Assembly: GCA_021325525.1 (NCBI GenBank)
Contig: JAJPHB010000063.1
Location: 1-64,000, forward strand
Length of the DNA: 64,000 bases
From: Alphaproteobacteria bacterium
Lineage (GTDB): Bacteria > Pseudomonadota > Alphaproteobacteria > ATCC43930 > CGMCC-115725
Direction: 5' to 3'
The notes below the pieces were generated by a model. That model made no database searches, had not been told where the DNA came from, and saw only the letters and a program-made list of their open reading frames with translations. Positions 50,280 to 59,108 of this stretch are shown here, in pieces (position 1 is the first letter of the stretch; every line of letters begins with the position of its first letter). Position numbers and translations under genes: made by a program.

Positions 50280-51056
50280 ATGACCGACCTTCTCAAGCTG
50301 AGCCGGGCGGAACTCGAGACCATGGCCGCGGCGGCGCGCGAGATCCGCGAATGCGAGCGCGTCCTCGCCAAGACCGGCGACAGCGTCCTCAGCGAGGCGT
50401 TGCGCGGCGCCGAAATCTTCTATGAATGGCACCACTATCCCGAGGGCGATGTCTACGACCCGGAGAGCCACGCCCAGTTCTTCTACCATGCGCATGCGCC
50501 GGGCCAGCGCGGCGGGCGCGAGCATGGCCATTTCCACACCTTCCTGCGGCCGCGCGGCATGCCCGCGGGCATCCAGCCGCTGATGCTGCCGGAGCTCGCC
50601 ATCGCCGACGCGCCGGCGGCGCCCGCCGATCCGGTGCTGGCGCCGGTGGCGCAGCCCAACCAGGGCGGCAACAACGACAAGCTGAGCCATCTCGTTGCCA
50701 TCGCCATGGACCAATCGGGCGCGCCCATACGCCTCTTCACCTGCAATCGCTGGGTGACGGGCGAGACCTGGTACAGCGCCGAGGATGTCTGCGCCATGCT
50801 CGATCGCTTCGTCATCGATCTGGCGCGTCCGTCCTGGCCGCTCAACCGCTGGATCACGGCGATGTTCCGCCTGTTCAAGCCGCAGATGCGCATGCTCCTT
50901 CAGGCGCGCGATGCCGCCGTGATGAACTGGCGTCGCCGGCACCGCGGCAAGGTCCATGTTTTCGAGGACCGCCGGCTCGAAGTCGCCTCGGCCGCCGAGA
51001 TCGACCTCGCCGAGCAGATCCGGGCGGTCGAGCTGGCGCTGCGCCGCGCCGCGTAA
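50280..51056 (+). CDS. Conserved hypothetical protein, DUF6969-like
   Basis: The 258-residue cytoplasmic protein has a conserved-looking core: ECERVLAKTGDSVLSEALRG, the His-rich FYEWHHYPEGDVYDPESHAQFFYHAH and GGREHGHFHTFLRPRGMP, a Pro/Ala linker, SHLVAIAMDQSGAPIRLFTCNRWVTGETWY and a basic helical end. The clustered His/Glu/Asp residues could bind a metal. I recall this pattern from the DUF6969 family but could not confirm it. It starts 31 bp after the lipoprotein gene and may be at the end of the mla operon. Confidence 0.6.
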   Translation: MTDLLKLSRAELETMAAAAREIRECERVLAKTGDSVLSEALRGAEIFYEWHHYPEGDVYDPESHAQFFYHAHAPGQRGGREHGHFHTFLRPRGMPAGIQPLMLPELAIADAPAAPADPVLAPVAQPNQGGNNDKLSHLVAIAMDQSGAPIRLFTCNRWVTGETWYSAEDVCAMLDRFVIDLARPSWPLNRWITAMFRLFKPQMRMLLQARDAAVMNWRRRHRGKVHVFEDRRLEVASAAEIDLAEQIRAVELALRRAA

Positions 51057-51193
51057 GCCGGCCGGCCGCTTCGGCGCCGGCCGATCTCCCGGGGTCGCCG
51101 GGGATGGGTTTACAGGATGTTAATCGCTGCCTCGCAGAATGGCCGTGGCGGGCCGAAGCGCGGATCCGCCGGACGGCAGCGAGGTCGAGATCG

Positions 51194-52309
51194 ATGGCGA
51201 ATACCCTGGCCCAGGCAGATGTAGAGCGCCTGTTGGCCAATCCTTCTGAACGCATGCGGGCCGAGATGGCGGCGAAGGTCGGCACCGCCTTCGAATCCGG
51301 CACGTTGACGCCGACGGAACGCCGTCTCGCCGAGGAGATCTTTCGGGTTCTGATGCGCGATGCCGCCGAACGCGTGCGCCGCGCCCTCGCCGATCACGTC
51401 AAGGATGCCAGCGACCTGCCGCACGACGTCGCCGTCGCTCTCGCGCGGGACGTGGATGTGGTCGCCCTGCCCATCCTCGAACACTCCGCCGTGCTGACCG
51501 ACGAGGATCTGGTCGAGATCATCCGCCTCGGCAGCAGCGACAAGCAGGTCGCGATCGCCGGCCGCAAAATCGTGTCGACGACCCTCGCCGCGGCCCTTGT
51601 CGACAGCGCCAATCCGGCGGCCGTGGCGCGGCTCGTCGGCAATGAAGGGGCCGAGCTCAGCGAAGCCTCGCTGCAGACCATCGTCACGCGTCACGGCGAG
51701 GACGTCGTCATCCAGGAGCCGCTCGCCGCGCGCAAGGCGCTGCCGGCGACGGTGCTCGAACGGCTCGTCGCGCTCGCCTCGGATTCGCTGCACGCCTTCC
51801 TCGCGCGGCGGAGCGACTTGCCGCCGGGTACCGCGAGCGACCTCGTGCTGCGCATCCGCGAGCAGGCGACGGCGTCCCTCCTCTCGGAGATGACGCCGCC
51901 GGGCGAGGCCGGGCATCTGGCGCGCCAGCTCCACAAAGCCGGCCGCCTCACCCCCTCGCTCATCTTGCGCACGCTCTGTCTCGGCGACCTCGCCTTTCTC
52001 GAAGCGGCTTTCGCCGAGCTTGCCGGCATTCCGGTCCACAATGCGCGCCTTCTCATTCATGACCCGGGCGAGCTCGGGCTGCAGAAGCTCTACGCCCGCT
52101 CCGGCCTGCCGCCGGAGCTCTATCCCGCCTTTCGCGTCGCCATCGACGTCGCCCATGAGACGCCCTTCGACGGCGGCGAGAACGACCGCCAGCGGCACAG
52201 CCGGCGGACGCTGGAGCGCATCCTGACGCAATTCGAAGAGATCGGCGCCGACAACCTCGATTATCTTCTGGCGAAGCTGCAATCCGCCCCGGCAAGCGTC
52301 GCCGCCTGA
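51194..52309 (+). CDS. DUF2336 domain protein
   Basis: The 371-residue all-helical protein matches DUF2336, an alphaproteobacterial family of HEAT-like repeats. It shows the opening VERLLANPSERMRAEMAAKVG, AERVRRALADHVKDASDLPHDVAVALARDVDVVALPILEHSAVLTDEDLVEII (the most conserved block) and several later repeats. Members are often linked to cell-cycle, flagellar or CtrA/general-stress regulation, but the molecular role is unknown. The ATG at 51194 precedes the family start; a longer frame upstream has no conserved sequence. It is convergent with the AAA ATPase gene. Confidence 0.85.
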   Translation: MANTLAQADVERLLANPSERMRAEMAAKVGTAFESGTLTPTERRLAEEIFRVLMRDAAERVRRALADHVKDASDLPHDVAVALARDVDVVALPILEHSAVLTDEDLVEIIRLGSSDKQVAIAGRKIVSTTLAAALVDSANPAAVARLVGNEGAELSEASLQTIVTRHGEDVVIQEPLAARKALPATVLERLVALASDSLHAFLARRSDLPPGTASDLVLRIREQATASLLSEMTPPGEAGHLARQLHKAGRLTPSLILRTLCLGDLAFLEAAFAELAGIPVHNARLLIHDPGELGLQKLYARSGLPPELYPAFRVAIDVAHETPFDGGENDRQRHSRRTLERILTQFEEIGADNLDYLLAKLQSAPASVAA

Positions 52310-52345
52310 TCGCGCGCCCCTTCCGGCCCGCCCGCCTTCGTCCTG

Positions 52346-54100
52346 CTAAACGAGACCGCGCTCCACCGCCTGCCGCACCAGCACGTGGTGGCGCATCATC
52401 TGCGTCGTGAACTGGTAGCGCAGCCCGTCGAGCCCGTTGATCCGGCGCAGCATGGCGCCGCGCGCGGGCTCGGTCAGCTTCTTCAGCGGATATTGCAGCG
52501 CCAGCGTCGACAGCGTGATGCCGTGCTCCGCCGCCGCCCGCGCGACTTCCGCCACGGTGAAGGTGCCGAAGGGATCGCAGGCGCAGCGCGCGGCGGCGAA
52601 GAGCACGTCCTTGAATGCCGTTCCGCCTTGCGTGCTCGCCACGGCTTGCGCGTAGGCCTCCTTCACCTTGCTCTCGGCCTCTTCGGCGGCCCGCAGCGCG
52701 GCATAGCGCAAATCCTCGCGCTCGATGGTGCGCGACTGCCGCCGCAGCGCGCAGCGCGCGGCGAAGAGGCAGAGCAGCTGCGCGTGGTAGGGAAGGCCCT
52801 GCGCCAGCTCGATGATCCGCTGCCGCACCTCGGGGGAAAAGCGCAGCCCCGAGCGCTCCTCGCCGCCGCTGATGATGCCGTCGATCTCGCGCGCGGTCAT
52901 GAGCGGCAGCGGGACGGTGACGAGGGTGCGCTGCAGCGAAGGATGCTTTCCGAGCAGCGCGTCGACATCCTCGGCGACGCCGATCAGGAGGATCGTTACC
53001 GGGACCGAGGCGTCCGACATGTTCTTGATGAGCTCGGCCAGCTTGTTCCGCGTCGTCTCGTTGGTCACCCGGTCATATTCGTCGATGACGAGGATGACGT
53101 GCTTGTCGTGCAGCCGGCCGAAGACGCCGACGAGCTCGGCGATCCCGATCTCCCCCGGCGAGAGCAGCGCCTCGAAATTGTCGATCCCGGCCCGGCTCGT
53201 GGCGCCGACGCCCTCGGCGAGGAAGGCCGAGGGAATGCGGCGCAGGAAGCTGCGGAACAAATCCTCGAAGGAGAGCTCGGAGCTGCAGGCGAATTTGACG
53301 ACGAAGTAGCCCGCCTCCTCGGCCTTGCTCGCGATGATGTTGGCAAGCGAGGTCTTGCCGCTGCCGCGCTCGCCGTAGAGAACGATGTGAGCGCGCTCTT
53401 CCTCGATCGCGGAGATGATCCGCTGCATCTGCGCATAGCGGCCGAAGAACGCCGATCCGCGCTGCTTCGGTCGGGTCGGCGTGAAGGCCTCGCGCAGCGC
53501 CGCGCTGGAGGCGCCGTCCGCGCCTTGGCCGCGGCGCAGCCAGGGCAATCCGGGCGCCGTCAGCGTGAAGCTCGGCGCCGCCGCCAGGGCGGCGCCGTCC
53601 CCGACAGGCGGCCGCGACGGCGGGGGCGCGGCCGCACTCGTCTCGGCCGCCCGGACGGGGGAGGGAGGGGATGGCGGGCGCACCGGCACCGGGCGGGCGA
53701 AAGGGACGGCGCGGCTGCGCGCCTGCGCTGCGCTTTCGGCCCGTGCCTCGCCGGGATGACCCGGATGAGAGGCAAGCGGCGTCAGGCGGTGCGGCTCTGA
53801 GGGCCGGGTGATCTCCGGACGGATGGCAAAGGCATGCGACTCGATGACGCGCGGCGCCCGCAGCTCGGCGCTTCGCGGCGCGGGCGGCGGCACGCTCTTC
53901 GCCGCGCTGCGGCCCGGCTCGCCGCCGACCACCGGGCTCCCGTGCTGCGGCAGGCGCGGCTCGGGACGGCCGAGGGGGACGACGCTCGCGCTGCGGCCGA
54001 GCTCGAGGATGGCGCCGTCCGCGAACGGATCATCCGCCTCGCCGCCGGGCGGCACCTGATCGCGACGTCGGCGGCGAAACCAATCCTTTGGGTTGGACAT
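52346..54100 (-). CDS. AAA/STAND-type ATPase with winged-helix C-terminus and disordered N-terminus
   Basis: The 584-residue protein has about 200 Pro/Ala/Arg-rich, probably disordered residues first. An Orc1/Cdc6-like AAA domain follows: FFGRYAQMQRIISAIEEE, Walker A GERGSGKTS near residue 241, Walker B VILVIDEYDRV near 338, sensor 1 TILLIGVAEDVDAL and sensor 2 region LAQGLPYHAQLLCLFAARCAL. The C-terminal 90 residues (KDVLFAAARCACDPFGTFTVAEVARAAAEHG, LKKLTEPARGAMLRRI) look like a winged helix. ATPases of this type act as regulators or DNA/protein loaders; no target is known. It stands alone on its strand. Confidence 0.82.
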   Translation of the reverse strand: MSNPKDWFRRRRRDQVPPGGEADDPFADGAILELGRSASVVPLGRPEPRLPQHGSPVVGGEPGRSAAKSVPPPAPRSAELRAPRVIESHAFAIRPEITRPSEPHRLTPLASHPGHPGEARAESAAQARSRAVPFARPVPVRPPSPPSPVRAAETSAAAPPPSRPPVGDGAALAAAPSFTLTAPGLPWLRRGQGADGASSAALREAFTPTRPKQRGSAFFGRYAQMQRIISAIEEERAHIVLYGERGSGKTSLANIIASKAEEAGYFVVKFACSSELSFEDLFRSFLRRIPSAFLAEGVGATSRAGIDNFEALLSPGEIGIAELVGVFGRLHDKHVILVIDEYDRVTNETTRNKLAELIKNMSDASVPVTILLIGVAEDVDALLGKHPSLQRTLVTVPLPLMTAREIDGIISGGEERSGLRFSPEVRQRIIELAQGLPYHAQLLCLFAARCALRRQSRTIEREDLRYAALRAAEEAESKVKEAYAQAVASTQGGTAFKDVLFAAARCACDPFGTFTVAEVARAAAEHGITLSTLALQYPLKKLTEPARGAMLRRINGLDGLRYQFTTQMMRHHVLVRQAVERGLV

Positions 54101-54355
54101 GTCCTTTGACCGCTAATGCGCTGACGGGCGAAGCGAAATCGACGACACGGCGAAGGACATGGCGAGTCGTCGTCGCCGCCGCTCTAACGGCCTGCTCACC
54201 GAAAGGTTTCACCTGCCATAAAATCATCACGATGGTTTCATCGGAGCGGCATTCTGCTACCGCTAGAACCGACGCCTCTCGACCCACCGGACCGGTTCTG
54301 TCACAAAGGCGCGGCCCGGTGCGTTTGCAAGACCCTCAGCAAACGGAGCTCGCTC
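54101..54355. promoter_or_regulatory. Divergent promoter region, ATPase / phosphoesterase
   Basis: This 255-bp interval between two divergent genes has no coding frame with support. The segment near 54205-54250 is AT-richer (TGCCATAAAATCATCACGATG and neighbours) and is the most likely place for promoter elements. No clear -35/-10 pair or repeat could be assigned. Confidence 0.3.
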
Positions 54356-55726
54356 ATGGCCTGCGCCCGCCTCGTCCTCGGCTCGCTCGCGATCATGGCC
54401 CTCTTGACCGCGCCAAGCGTCGCGGCGCCGCCGCCGAAGGGCCTCGACCGCATCGCGCATATCATCGTCATCTACCTCGAAAATCACAGCTTCGATAACC
54501 TCTTCGGTGATTTTCCGGGAGCAAACGGCCGGGCGAACGCCGGCAAGGCCGCGGTGCAAGTCGACGCCGAAGGCCGGCCCTACGCGGCCTTGCCTCCCGT
54601 CTACGACGCCTATGCGAAGCCCCCCGGGCCCGACCCGCGCTTTCCGGCCGAGCTGCCCAACAAGCCCTTCCCGATCGACGCCTATGTCCCGCAGGACCAG
54701 CGCGCGCCCGACCTCGTTCACCGTTTCTACCAGGAAGAGATGCAGATCGATGGCGGCAAGATGGACAAGTTCGCCGCCGTCTCGGACGCGCGCGGGCTCA
54801 GCATGGGTTATTACGATGGGAGCAAGATGCGCCTCTGGCGCTATGCGCGGGAGTATGTGCTCGCCGACAATTTCTTCCACGCGGCGCTCGGCGGTTCCTT
54901 CCTCAACCATATCTGGATGATCTGCGCCTGCACGCCGCGCTACGAAGGCGCCCCCGCCGCGATGACCGCCGTTCTGCGCGCGGATGGCAGCCTCGAGAAG
55001 GACGGCCAGATCACTCCCGACGGCTTCGCCGTCAACACGATCCAATCGGTCTTCACCCCGCATTCCGCCAAGATCACCGACAAGAGCCGGCTCCTGCCGC
55101 CGCAGACCCTGCCGACGATCGGCGACCGCCTCAGTGAGAAGAACGTCTCCTGGGCCTGGTATTCGGGCGGCTGGAACGCGGCGCTCGCCGGCGATCCCGC
55201 GCCGAGCTTCCAATTCCATCACCAGCCCTTCGCCTATTTCGCGGCCTATGGCGACGGCACCGAGGCGCGCCGGCGGCACCTCAAGGACGAGACGGATTTC
55301 CTCAACGATATCGATGCCGGAACCGTGCCCGCCGTGGCCTTCTATAAGCCGCTCGGCCTCGACAACGAGCATCCCGGCTATGCCGACATCACCTCGGGCG
55401 ACCGGCACGTCGAAGCGGTGATCGAGAAGATCCGGCACAGCAGCGCCTGGCCGTCCAGCGTCATCATCGTCACTTACGACGAGAATGGCGGATATTGGGA
55501 CCATGTGGCGCCGCCGAAAATCGACCGCTGGGGGCCGGGAAGCCGCGTTCCGACGGTGATCATTTCGCCCTTCGCCAAGCGCCACTACGTCGATCACACC
55601 TTCTACGACACGACCTCGATCCTGCGCCTCATCGAGGAGCGCTTCCGCCTGAAGCCGCTGGGTACGCGCGATGCCCAGGCGAACGACCTCCGCGCGGCCT
55701 TGACCCTTTCGCAGAGCGCGCCCTGA
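54356..55726 (+). CDS. Secreted phosphoesterase family protein (acid phosphatase / phospholipase C-like)
   Basis: The 456-residue protein has a signal peptide (first about 23 residues, ending PSVAA) and the phosphoesterase-family (PF04185) fold. It shows IVIYLENHSFDNLFGDFPGANG with the family metal-binding ExxSFD motif, ADNFFHAALGGSFLNHIWMICA, YYDGSKMRLWRYAREY, and IVTYDENGGYWDHVAPP with SRVPTVIISPFAKRHYVDHTFYDTTSILRLIEERF. Family members hydrolyse phosphomonoesters or phospholipids in the periplasm. The ATG lies 255 bp from the divergent ATPase gene, in a region with no other gene. Confidence 0.92.
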   Translation: MACARLVLGSLAIMALLTAPSVAAPPPKGLDRIAHIIVIYLENHSFDNLFGDFPGANGRANAGKAAVQVDAEGRPYAALPPVYDAYAKPPGPDPRFPAELPNKPFPIDAYVPQDQRAPDLVHRFYQEEMQIDGGKMDKFAAVSDARGLSMGYYDGSKMRLWRYAREYVLADNFFHAALGGSFLNHIWMICACTPRYEGAPAAMTAVLRADGSLEKDGQITPDGFAVNTIQSVFTPHSAKITDKSRLLPPQTLPTIGDRLSEKNVSWAWYSGGWNAALAGDPAPSFQFHHQPFAYFAAYGDGTEARRRHLKDETDFLNDIDAGTVPAVAFYKPLGLDNEHPGYADITSGDRHVEAVIEKIRHSSAWPSSVIIVTYDENGGYWDHVAPPKIDRWGPGSRVPTVIISPFAKRHYVDHTFYDTTSILRLIEERFRLKPLGTRDAQANDLRAALTLSQSAP

Positions 55727-55784
55727 CCGCAGATACCGAGGGGCGAAACGAAGGCTTCGTCCCGAGGGGGCCGGGAATGGCGGC

Positions 55785-56105
55785 TCAGGCCGCCGCCTTG
55801 GGCGGCTTCTCGGCGATGCCCTGGCTCTGCTCGCGGCGCGTCATTTCGTCCCACACATCCTGCGGCGCGATGCCCATCTCGGCCCACAGCACGACGAGGT
55901 GGTAGACGAGGTCGGCGCTCTCGCCGACGACGCCCTCGCGGTCGTTGCGCACGGCGTCGATCGCCACCTCGACCGCCTCCTCGCCGACCTTCTGCGCGAT
56001 CTTGTTCCGGCCGGCGGCGAGGAGCTTCGCCGTGCGCGAGGATGACGGCTCCATCCCACGGCGGGCGAGGACGGCTTCGTAGAGTCGACAAACAGCATCG
56101 CTCAT
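55785..56105 (-). CDS. hisE: Phosphoribosyl-ATP pyrophosphohydrolase
   Basis: The 106-residue protein is the stand-alone HisE of histidine synthesis, hydrolysing phosphoribosyl-ATP to phosphoribosyl-AMP. The MazG-like all-alpha fold shows the Mg-binding KVGEEAVEVAIDAV and ESADLVYHLVVLWAEMG. RTAKLLAAGRNKIAQK is the HisE-specific N-terminal region. AGGA lies about 9 nt before the ATG at 56105, which is preferred over an in-frame ATG 9 nt earlier. Other his genes are not in the window. Confidence 0.94.
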   Translation of the reverse strand: MSDAVCRLYEAVLARRGMEPSSSRTAKLLAAGRNKIAQKVGEEAVEVAIDAVRNDREGVVGESADLVYHLVVLWAEMGIAPQDVWDEMTRREQSQGIAEKPPKAAA

Positions 56106-56142
56106 TGCGGGCATCCTGCAAGGCGGTCGGCAGCAACCGATG

Positions 56143-57525
56143 CTAATGCAACGTCCCGGACTTGCCTACGGCGCGTCCCGGCTCATCCGGATCGGCGCCG
56201 CTGGACTCGGCGAGACGGGCGGCGGCCGCTCGGGGGAACGGCACCGTTTCCGGGCGCGCGGCCTCGCCGACGCCGGCCAGCGTCGCGAGCGCTGCGCAAA
56301 GAAAGAAGCTCGCGATCCACCAGGATTGCCAAATGCCGAAGCTGATCGAGGCGGCGATGGTGACGGCGGCGAGGCCGCCCGCGGCCGCCGGCGCGGCGGG
56401 GCGCCCGGGCGCGAAGAGCGGCAGGAACAGCGTCGCCAAAGCGAGTGCGGCGGCAAGCGCGCCGACGGCGCCCAGCTCCACCCAGATCTGGAGGGCGGCA
56501 TCGTGCGGATGCAGCGGCAGGAGCCCGACCGTGCCCATGGCTTGCCGCGGATGCTCCGCCGTGGCGCAGCGGTAGAGCGTCACCTTGTCTTCGGGTCCCG
56601 CCAAGCGCCGCGACGCGTCCATGCCCCAGCCGAGGAGCGGACGCTCCAGGATATGCCAGTCGACGAAGCGCCAGATATAAAGGCGATGGAGACCCGAGGA
56701 TTGGTATTCCGCCAGATCGCAGAAGGAAGCCGGATCGGGCATCGGTATGAGGAGAAAGGGAAGGGCGAGGACGAGGGCGCATTGCAGAAGAACGAGCACG
56801 CGCCCGAAGCCGAGCCAGAGATAGGTGGCGAGCGCCGCGGCGAGACCGGCCGGCAGCGCCAGCTTCGCCGAGGCGCTGTGGAGGACCCCGATCGCTGCCG
56901 TGGCGGCAAGGAGCGACAGGCCCGCCGCAAGGCGGCGCCCGCTCCGGAGGAGCGCGACCAGCAGCGGCGGCAGCAGCAGCGCATGGACGATGGCGCCGCG
57001 GCTATAGGCATTGGCGAGGGTGATGTCGGTGATCTCGCGGCGCCGCGCCCAGGCGGTGAGATCGCCGCCCATCGCCGTATCGGCGAGCATGACGGCCGCC
57101 GCCGCGCCGAGTCCGGCAGCCAGCGCGAGAACGGCTTCCTGCCGCCGTGCCTGCGGCAATTGCGCCGCCAGCGCGATCACCCCCGCGCCGATGGCGATTT
57201 CGCCGAGCAGCCGGCCGCCCTCGAAGAGCGCGGCGCCGGGCGCCACGGCCCACAGCGCCGAGAGGATGGCGATGACCGGGAGGAGCCAGAGAAGCCGCAT
57301 CCGCGCCAGCGCCGCCAGTATCGAGGGGCGGCGCTCGCGCGGCATGGCGAAGAACAGGGCGATGCCGAGCGCCGGCAGCAGAACGGCTAGGCCGAGCGGC
57401 GCCAGATAGGCGACCGGGCCCACCGCGCCGAAAGCCAAATTGACGGCGCGCTCGCGCGGCCGAGGGCGGGTCTCATCGGCGCGATCCTCGCCTTGTCGCC
57501 GCATCGGCGTGAGTGTGTCGTTCAT
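56143..57525 (-). CDS. O-antigen ligase / Wzy-type membrane protein
   Basis: The 460-residue membrane protein has about eleven hydrophobic segments. The long loop near the C-terminal third holds RLYIWRFVDWHILERPLLGWGMDASRR and HPHDAALQIWVELGAVGALAAALAL. These match the O-antigen ligase/Wzy_C signature (R-x-x-W in the loop with GxG, then H-x-x-x-L-x-x-W-x-E-x-G). Family members join O-antigen or related polysaccharide to lipid A or polymerise it in the periplasm. The cytoplasmic N-terminus is charged. It lies 37 bp downstream of tRNA-Pro on the same strand. Confidence 0.88.
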   Translation of the reverse strand: MNDTLTPMRRQGEDRADETRPRPRERAVNLAFGAVGPVAYLAPLGLAVLLPALGIALFFAMPRERRPSILAALARMRLLWLLPVIAILSALWAVAPGAALFEGGRLLGEIAIGAGVIALAAQLPQARRQEAVLALAAGLGAAAAVMLADTAMGGDLTAWARRREITDITLANAYSRGAIVHALLLPPLLVALLRSGRRLAAGLSLLAATAAIGVLHSASAKLALPAGLAAALATYLWLGFGRVLVLLQCALVLALPFLLIPMPDPASFCDLAEYQSSGLHRLYIWRFVDWHILERPLLGWGMDASRRLAGPEDKVTLYRCATAEHPRQAMGTVGLLPLHPHDAALQIWVELGAVGALAAALALATLFLPLFAPGRPAAPAAAGGLAAVTIAASISFGIWQSWWIASFFLCAALATLAGVGEAARPETVPFPRAAAARLAESSGADPDEPGRAVGKSGTLH

Positions 57526-57559
57526 GTCGCGATGATGCCGCCAAACGGCGGCAAGAATC

Positions 57560-57636
57560 TGGTCGGAGTGAGAGGATTCGAACCTCCGGCCCCCGCCTCC
57601 CGAAAGCGGTGCACTACCAGGCTGAGCTACACTCCG
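57560..57636 (-). tRNA. tRNA-Pro (CGG)
   Basis: The minus strand reads CGGAGTG...CACTCCGA-CCA with a 7-bp acceptor stem, D-arm TAGCTCAGCCTGGTAG, anticodon stem CCGCT/GGCGG, loop TTCGGGA (anticodon CGG), and T-arm GGAGG-TTCGAAT-CCTCT. The CCA end is genome-encoded (57560-57562). It decodes CCG proline codons, which are abundant in this high-GC genome. Confidence 0.97.
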
Positions 57637-57708
57637 ATGCCGAGCGGCGGGAGCTATAGCGCCATACGCGCCCCGCCGCAACCCGTATCGGATGCCGGAT
57701 GCGGGGTG

Positions 57709-58752
57709 CTAATAGCCGCGAGCCAAGCAGAAATCGACGGTTTCGAGAAGCGCCCGCTTCTCCGGCCCGTCCTTGAAGGCGTCGAGCGCCGCGCGGGCGA
57801 GGCCGCCGTAATGCCGCGCCCGGTCGGCGGTATCGCTGAGGGCCGCGTGCCGGCGCAGCAGCCGGATCGCCTGATCGAGATCGCCCTCGCGCTGCTCCAG
57901 CTCTTCGAGGGTGCGGCGCCAGAATCGGCGCTCCTGCTCGTCGCCGCGGCCGAAGGCGAGGACGACCGGCAGCGTGATCTTGCCCTCGCGGAAATCGTCG
58001 CCGACCGTCTTGCCGAGCTCCGACTGGCGGGCGGAATAGTCGAGCATATCGTCGACGAGCTGGAAGGCGATGCCGAGATTGCGGCCATAGGCGGTGAGCG
58101 CCTGTTCCTCCGCCTTTGGACGCTCGGCGACGACGGCGCCGATCCGGCTCGCGGCGGCGAACAGCTCGGCGGTCTTGGCGCTGATGACGTCGAGATAGGC
58201 CGTCTCGCTCGTCGCCGTATCGTTGGAGGTGACGAGCTGAAGCACTCCGCCCTCGGCGATGACGGCGGAGGCGTGCGAGAGAATCGCCAGCACTTCGAGC
58301 GAGCCGTCCTCGACCATGAGCTGAAAGGCGCGGCTGAAGAGAAAGTCGCCGACCAGCACCGAGGGCTTGTTGCCCCAGACGGCGTTTGCGGTGGCGAGGC
58401 CGCGGCGCAAATCGCTCGCATCGACGACATCGTCGTGGAGCAGCGTCGCCGTATGGATGAACTCGACGGCGGCGGCGAGCGCGATGTGGCGCCGCCCGCT
58501 GCGATAGCCGCACAGGCGGGCCGCCGCCAGGGTCAGCATCGGCCGCAGCCGCTTGCCGCCGGCAGCGATGATGTGCCCGGCGAGCTGCGGAATGAGCGCG
58601 ACCGGGCTCTGCATGCGCTCGAGGATCAGCGCGTTGACGCCGTCGAGATCGGCGCGCACCAGCTCGGCCAGAAGGTCGAGGCTCGACGCCAGCCTTTCCT
58701 GCTCGATGCCCGCTTCTGCTCCCGCGACGAGCGCCAAGTCGAACTCCCGCAT
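57709..58752 (-). CDS. ispB: Polyprenyl diphosphate synthase (octaprenyl/decaprenyl type)
   Basis: The 347-residue trans-prenyltransferase makes the quinone side chain. Its motifs are KRLRPMLTLAAARL, FIHTATLLHDDVVDASDLRRG (first Asp-rich motif DDVVD), GNKPSVLVGDFLFSRAFQL, GKITLPVVLAF and the second Asp-rich motif QLVDDMLDYSA. Small residues five before the first motif point to a long-chain product (C40-C50), the ubiquinone tail. The exact length cannot be read from sequence. The promoter on the minus strand lies at 58817-58844. Confidence 0.93.
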   Translation of the reverse strand: MREFDLALVAGAEAGIEQERLASSLDLLAELVRADLDGVNALILERMQSPVALIPQLAGHIIAAGGKRLRPMLTLAAARLCGYRSGRRHIALAAAVEFIHTATLLHDDVVDASDLRRGLATANAVWGNKPSVLVGDFLFSRAFQLMVEDGSLEVLAILSHASAVIAEGGVLQLVTSNDTATSETAYLDVISAKTAELFAAASRIGAVVAERPKAEEQALTAYGRNLGIAFQLVDDMLDYSARQSELGKTVGDDFREGKITLPVVLAFGRGDEQERRFWRRTLEELEQREGDLDQAIRLLRRHAALSDTADRARHYGGLARAALDAFKDGPEKRALLETVDFCLARGY

Positions 58753-58791
58753 GACATGGCCGCCCGAGCACGTGCGCTCGCGCCGACCGCA

Positions 58792-58808
58792 CTTGACCTG
58801 CGGTCAAG
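58792..58808. promoter_or_regulatory. Palindrome CTTGACC-TGC-GGTCAAG at the ispB transcription start
   Basis: Two exact 7-bp arms around TGC lie about 9 bp downstream of the putative -10 element, where a repressor would block initiation. The partner protein is unknown. Confidence 0.4.
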
Positions 58809-58816
58809 CTGTAGCG

Positions 58817-58844
58817 AGCATAGAAGAGTAGCCACTTGGGTCAA
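58817..58844 (-). promoter_or_regulatory. Sigma-70-like promoter for ispB
   Basis: On the minus strand TTGACC (58839-58844) and TATGCT (58817-58822) are separated by 16 nt, a good housekeeping promoter pair pointing to the polyprenyl synthase gene. Confidence 0.55.
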
Positions 58845-58895
58845 GCCCACTGAGGACGCGGACGGGACGCCAATGCTCTTGCTGCCGCCGGCGCG

Positions 58896-59108
58896 ATGAA
58901 GGAGCTCCTCCGCACCAATGACGCGGTGCGCCTGTCGTGGCTGCAGGCGGTGCTCGAGGAAGCGGGCATCGCGTTCCTCGTCCTCGACAGCCACACCAGC
59001 ATCGTCGAGGGCAGCATCGGCGCCATTCCACGGCGGCTCGTCGTCGCCGATGCCGATCATTTCCGCGCGAGCGCGGCGCTGCGCCGCGCCGAAGCCGAGA
59101 TCGCGTGA
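58896..59108 (+). CDS. DUF2007 domain protein
   Basis: The 70-residue protein matches DUF2007 (putative signal-transducing, PII-like ferredoxin fold): MKELLRTNDAVRLSWLQAVLEEAGIAFLVLDSHTS, then IGAIPRRLVVADADHFRASAALRRAE. In many alphaproteobacteria it precedes a TrmN6-like methyltransferase, as here, with a GTGA stop/start overlap. The function is unknown. Confidence 0.88.
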   Translation: MKELLRTNDAVRLSWLQAVLEEAGIAFLVLDSHTSIVEGSIGAIPRRLVVADADHFRASAALRRAEAEIA

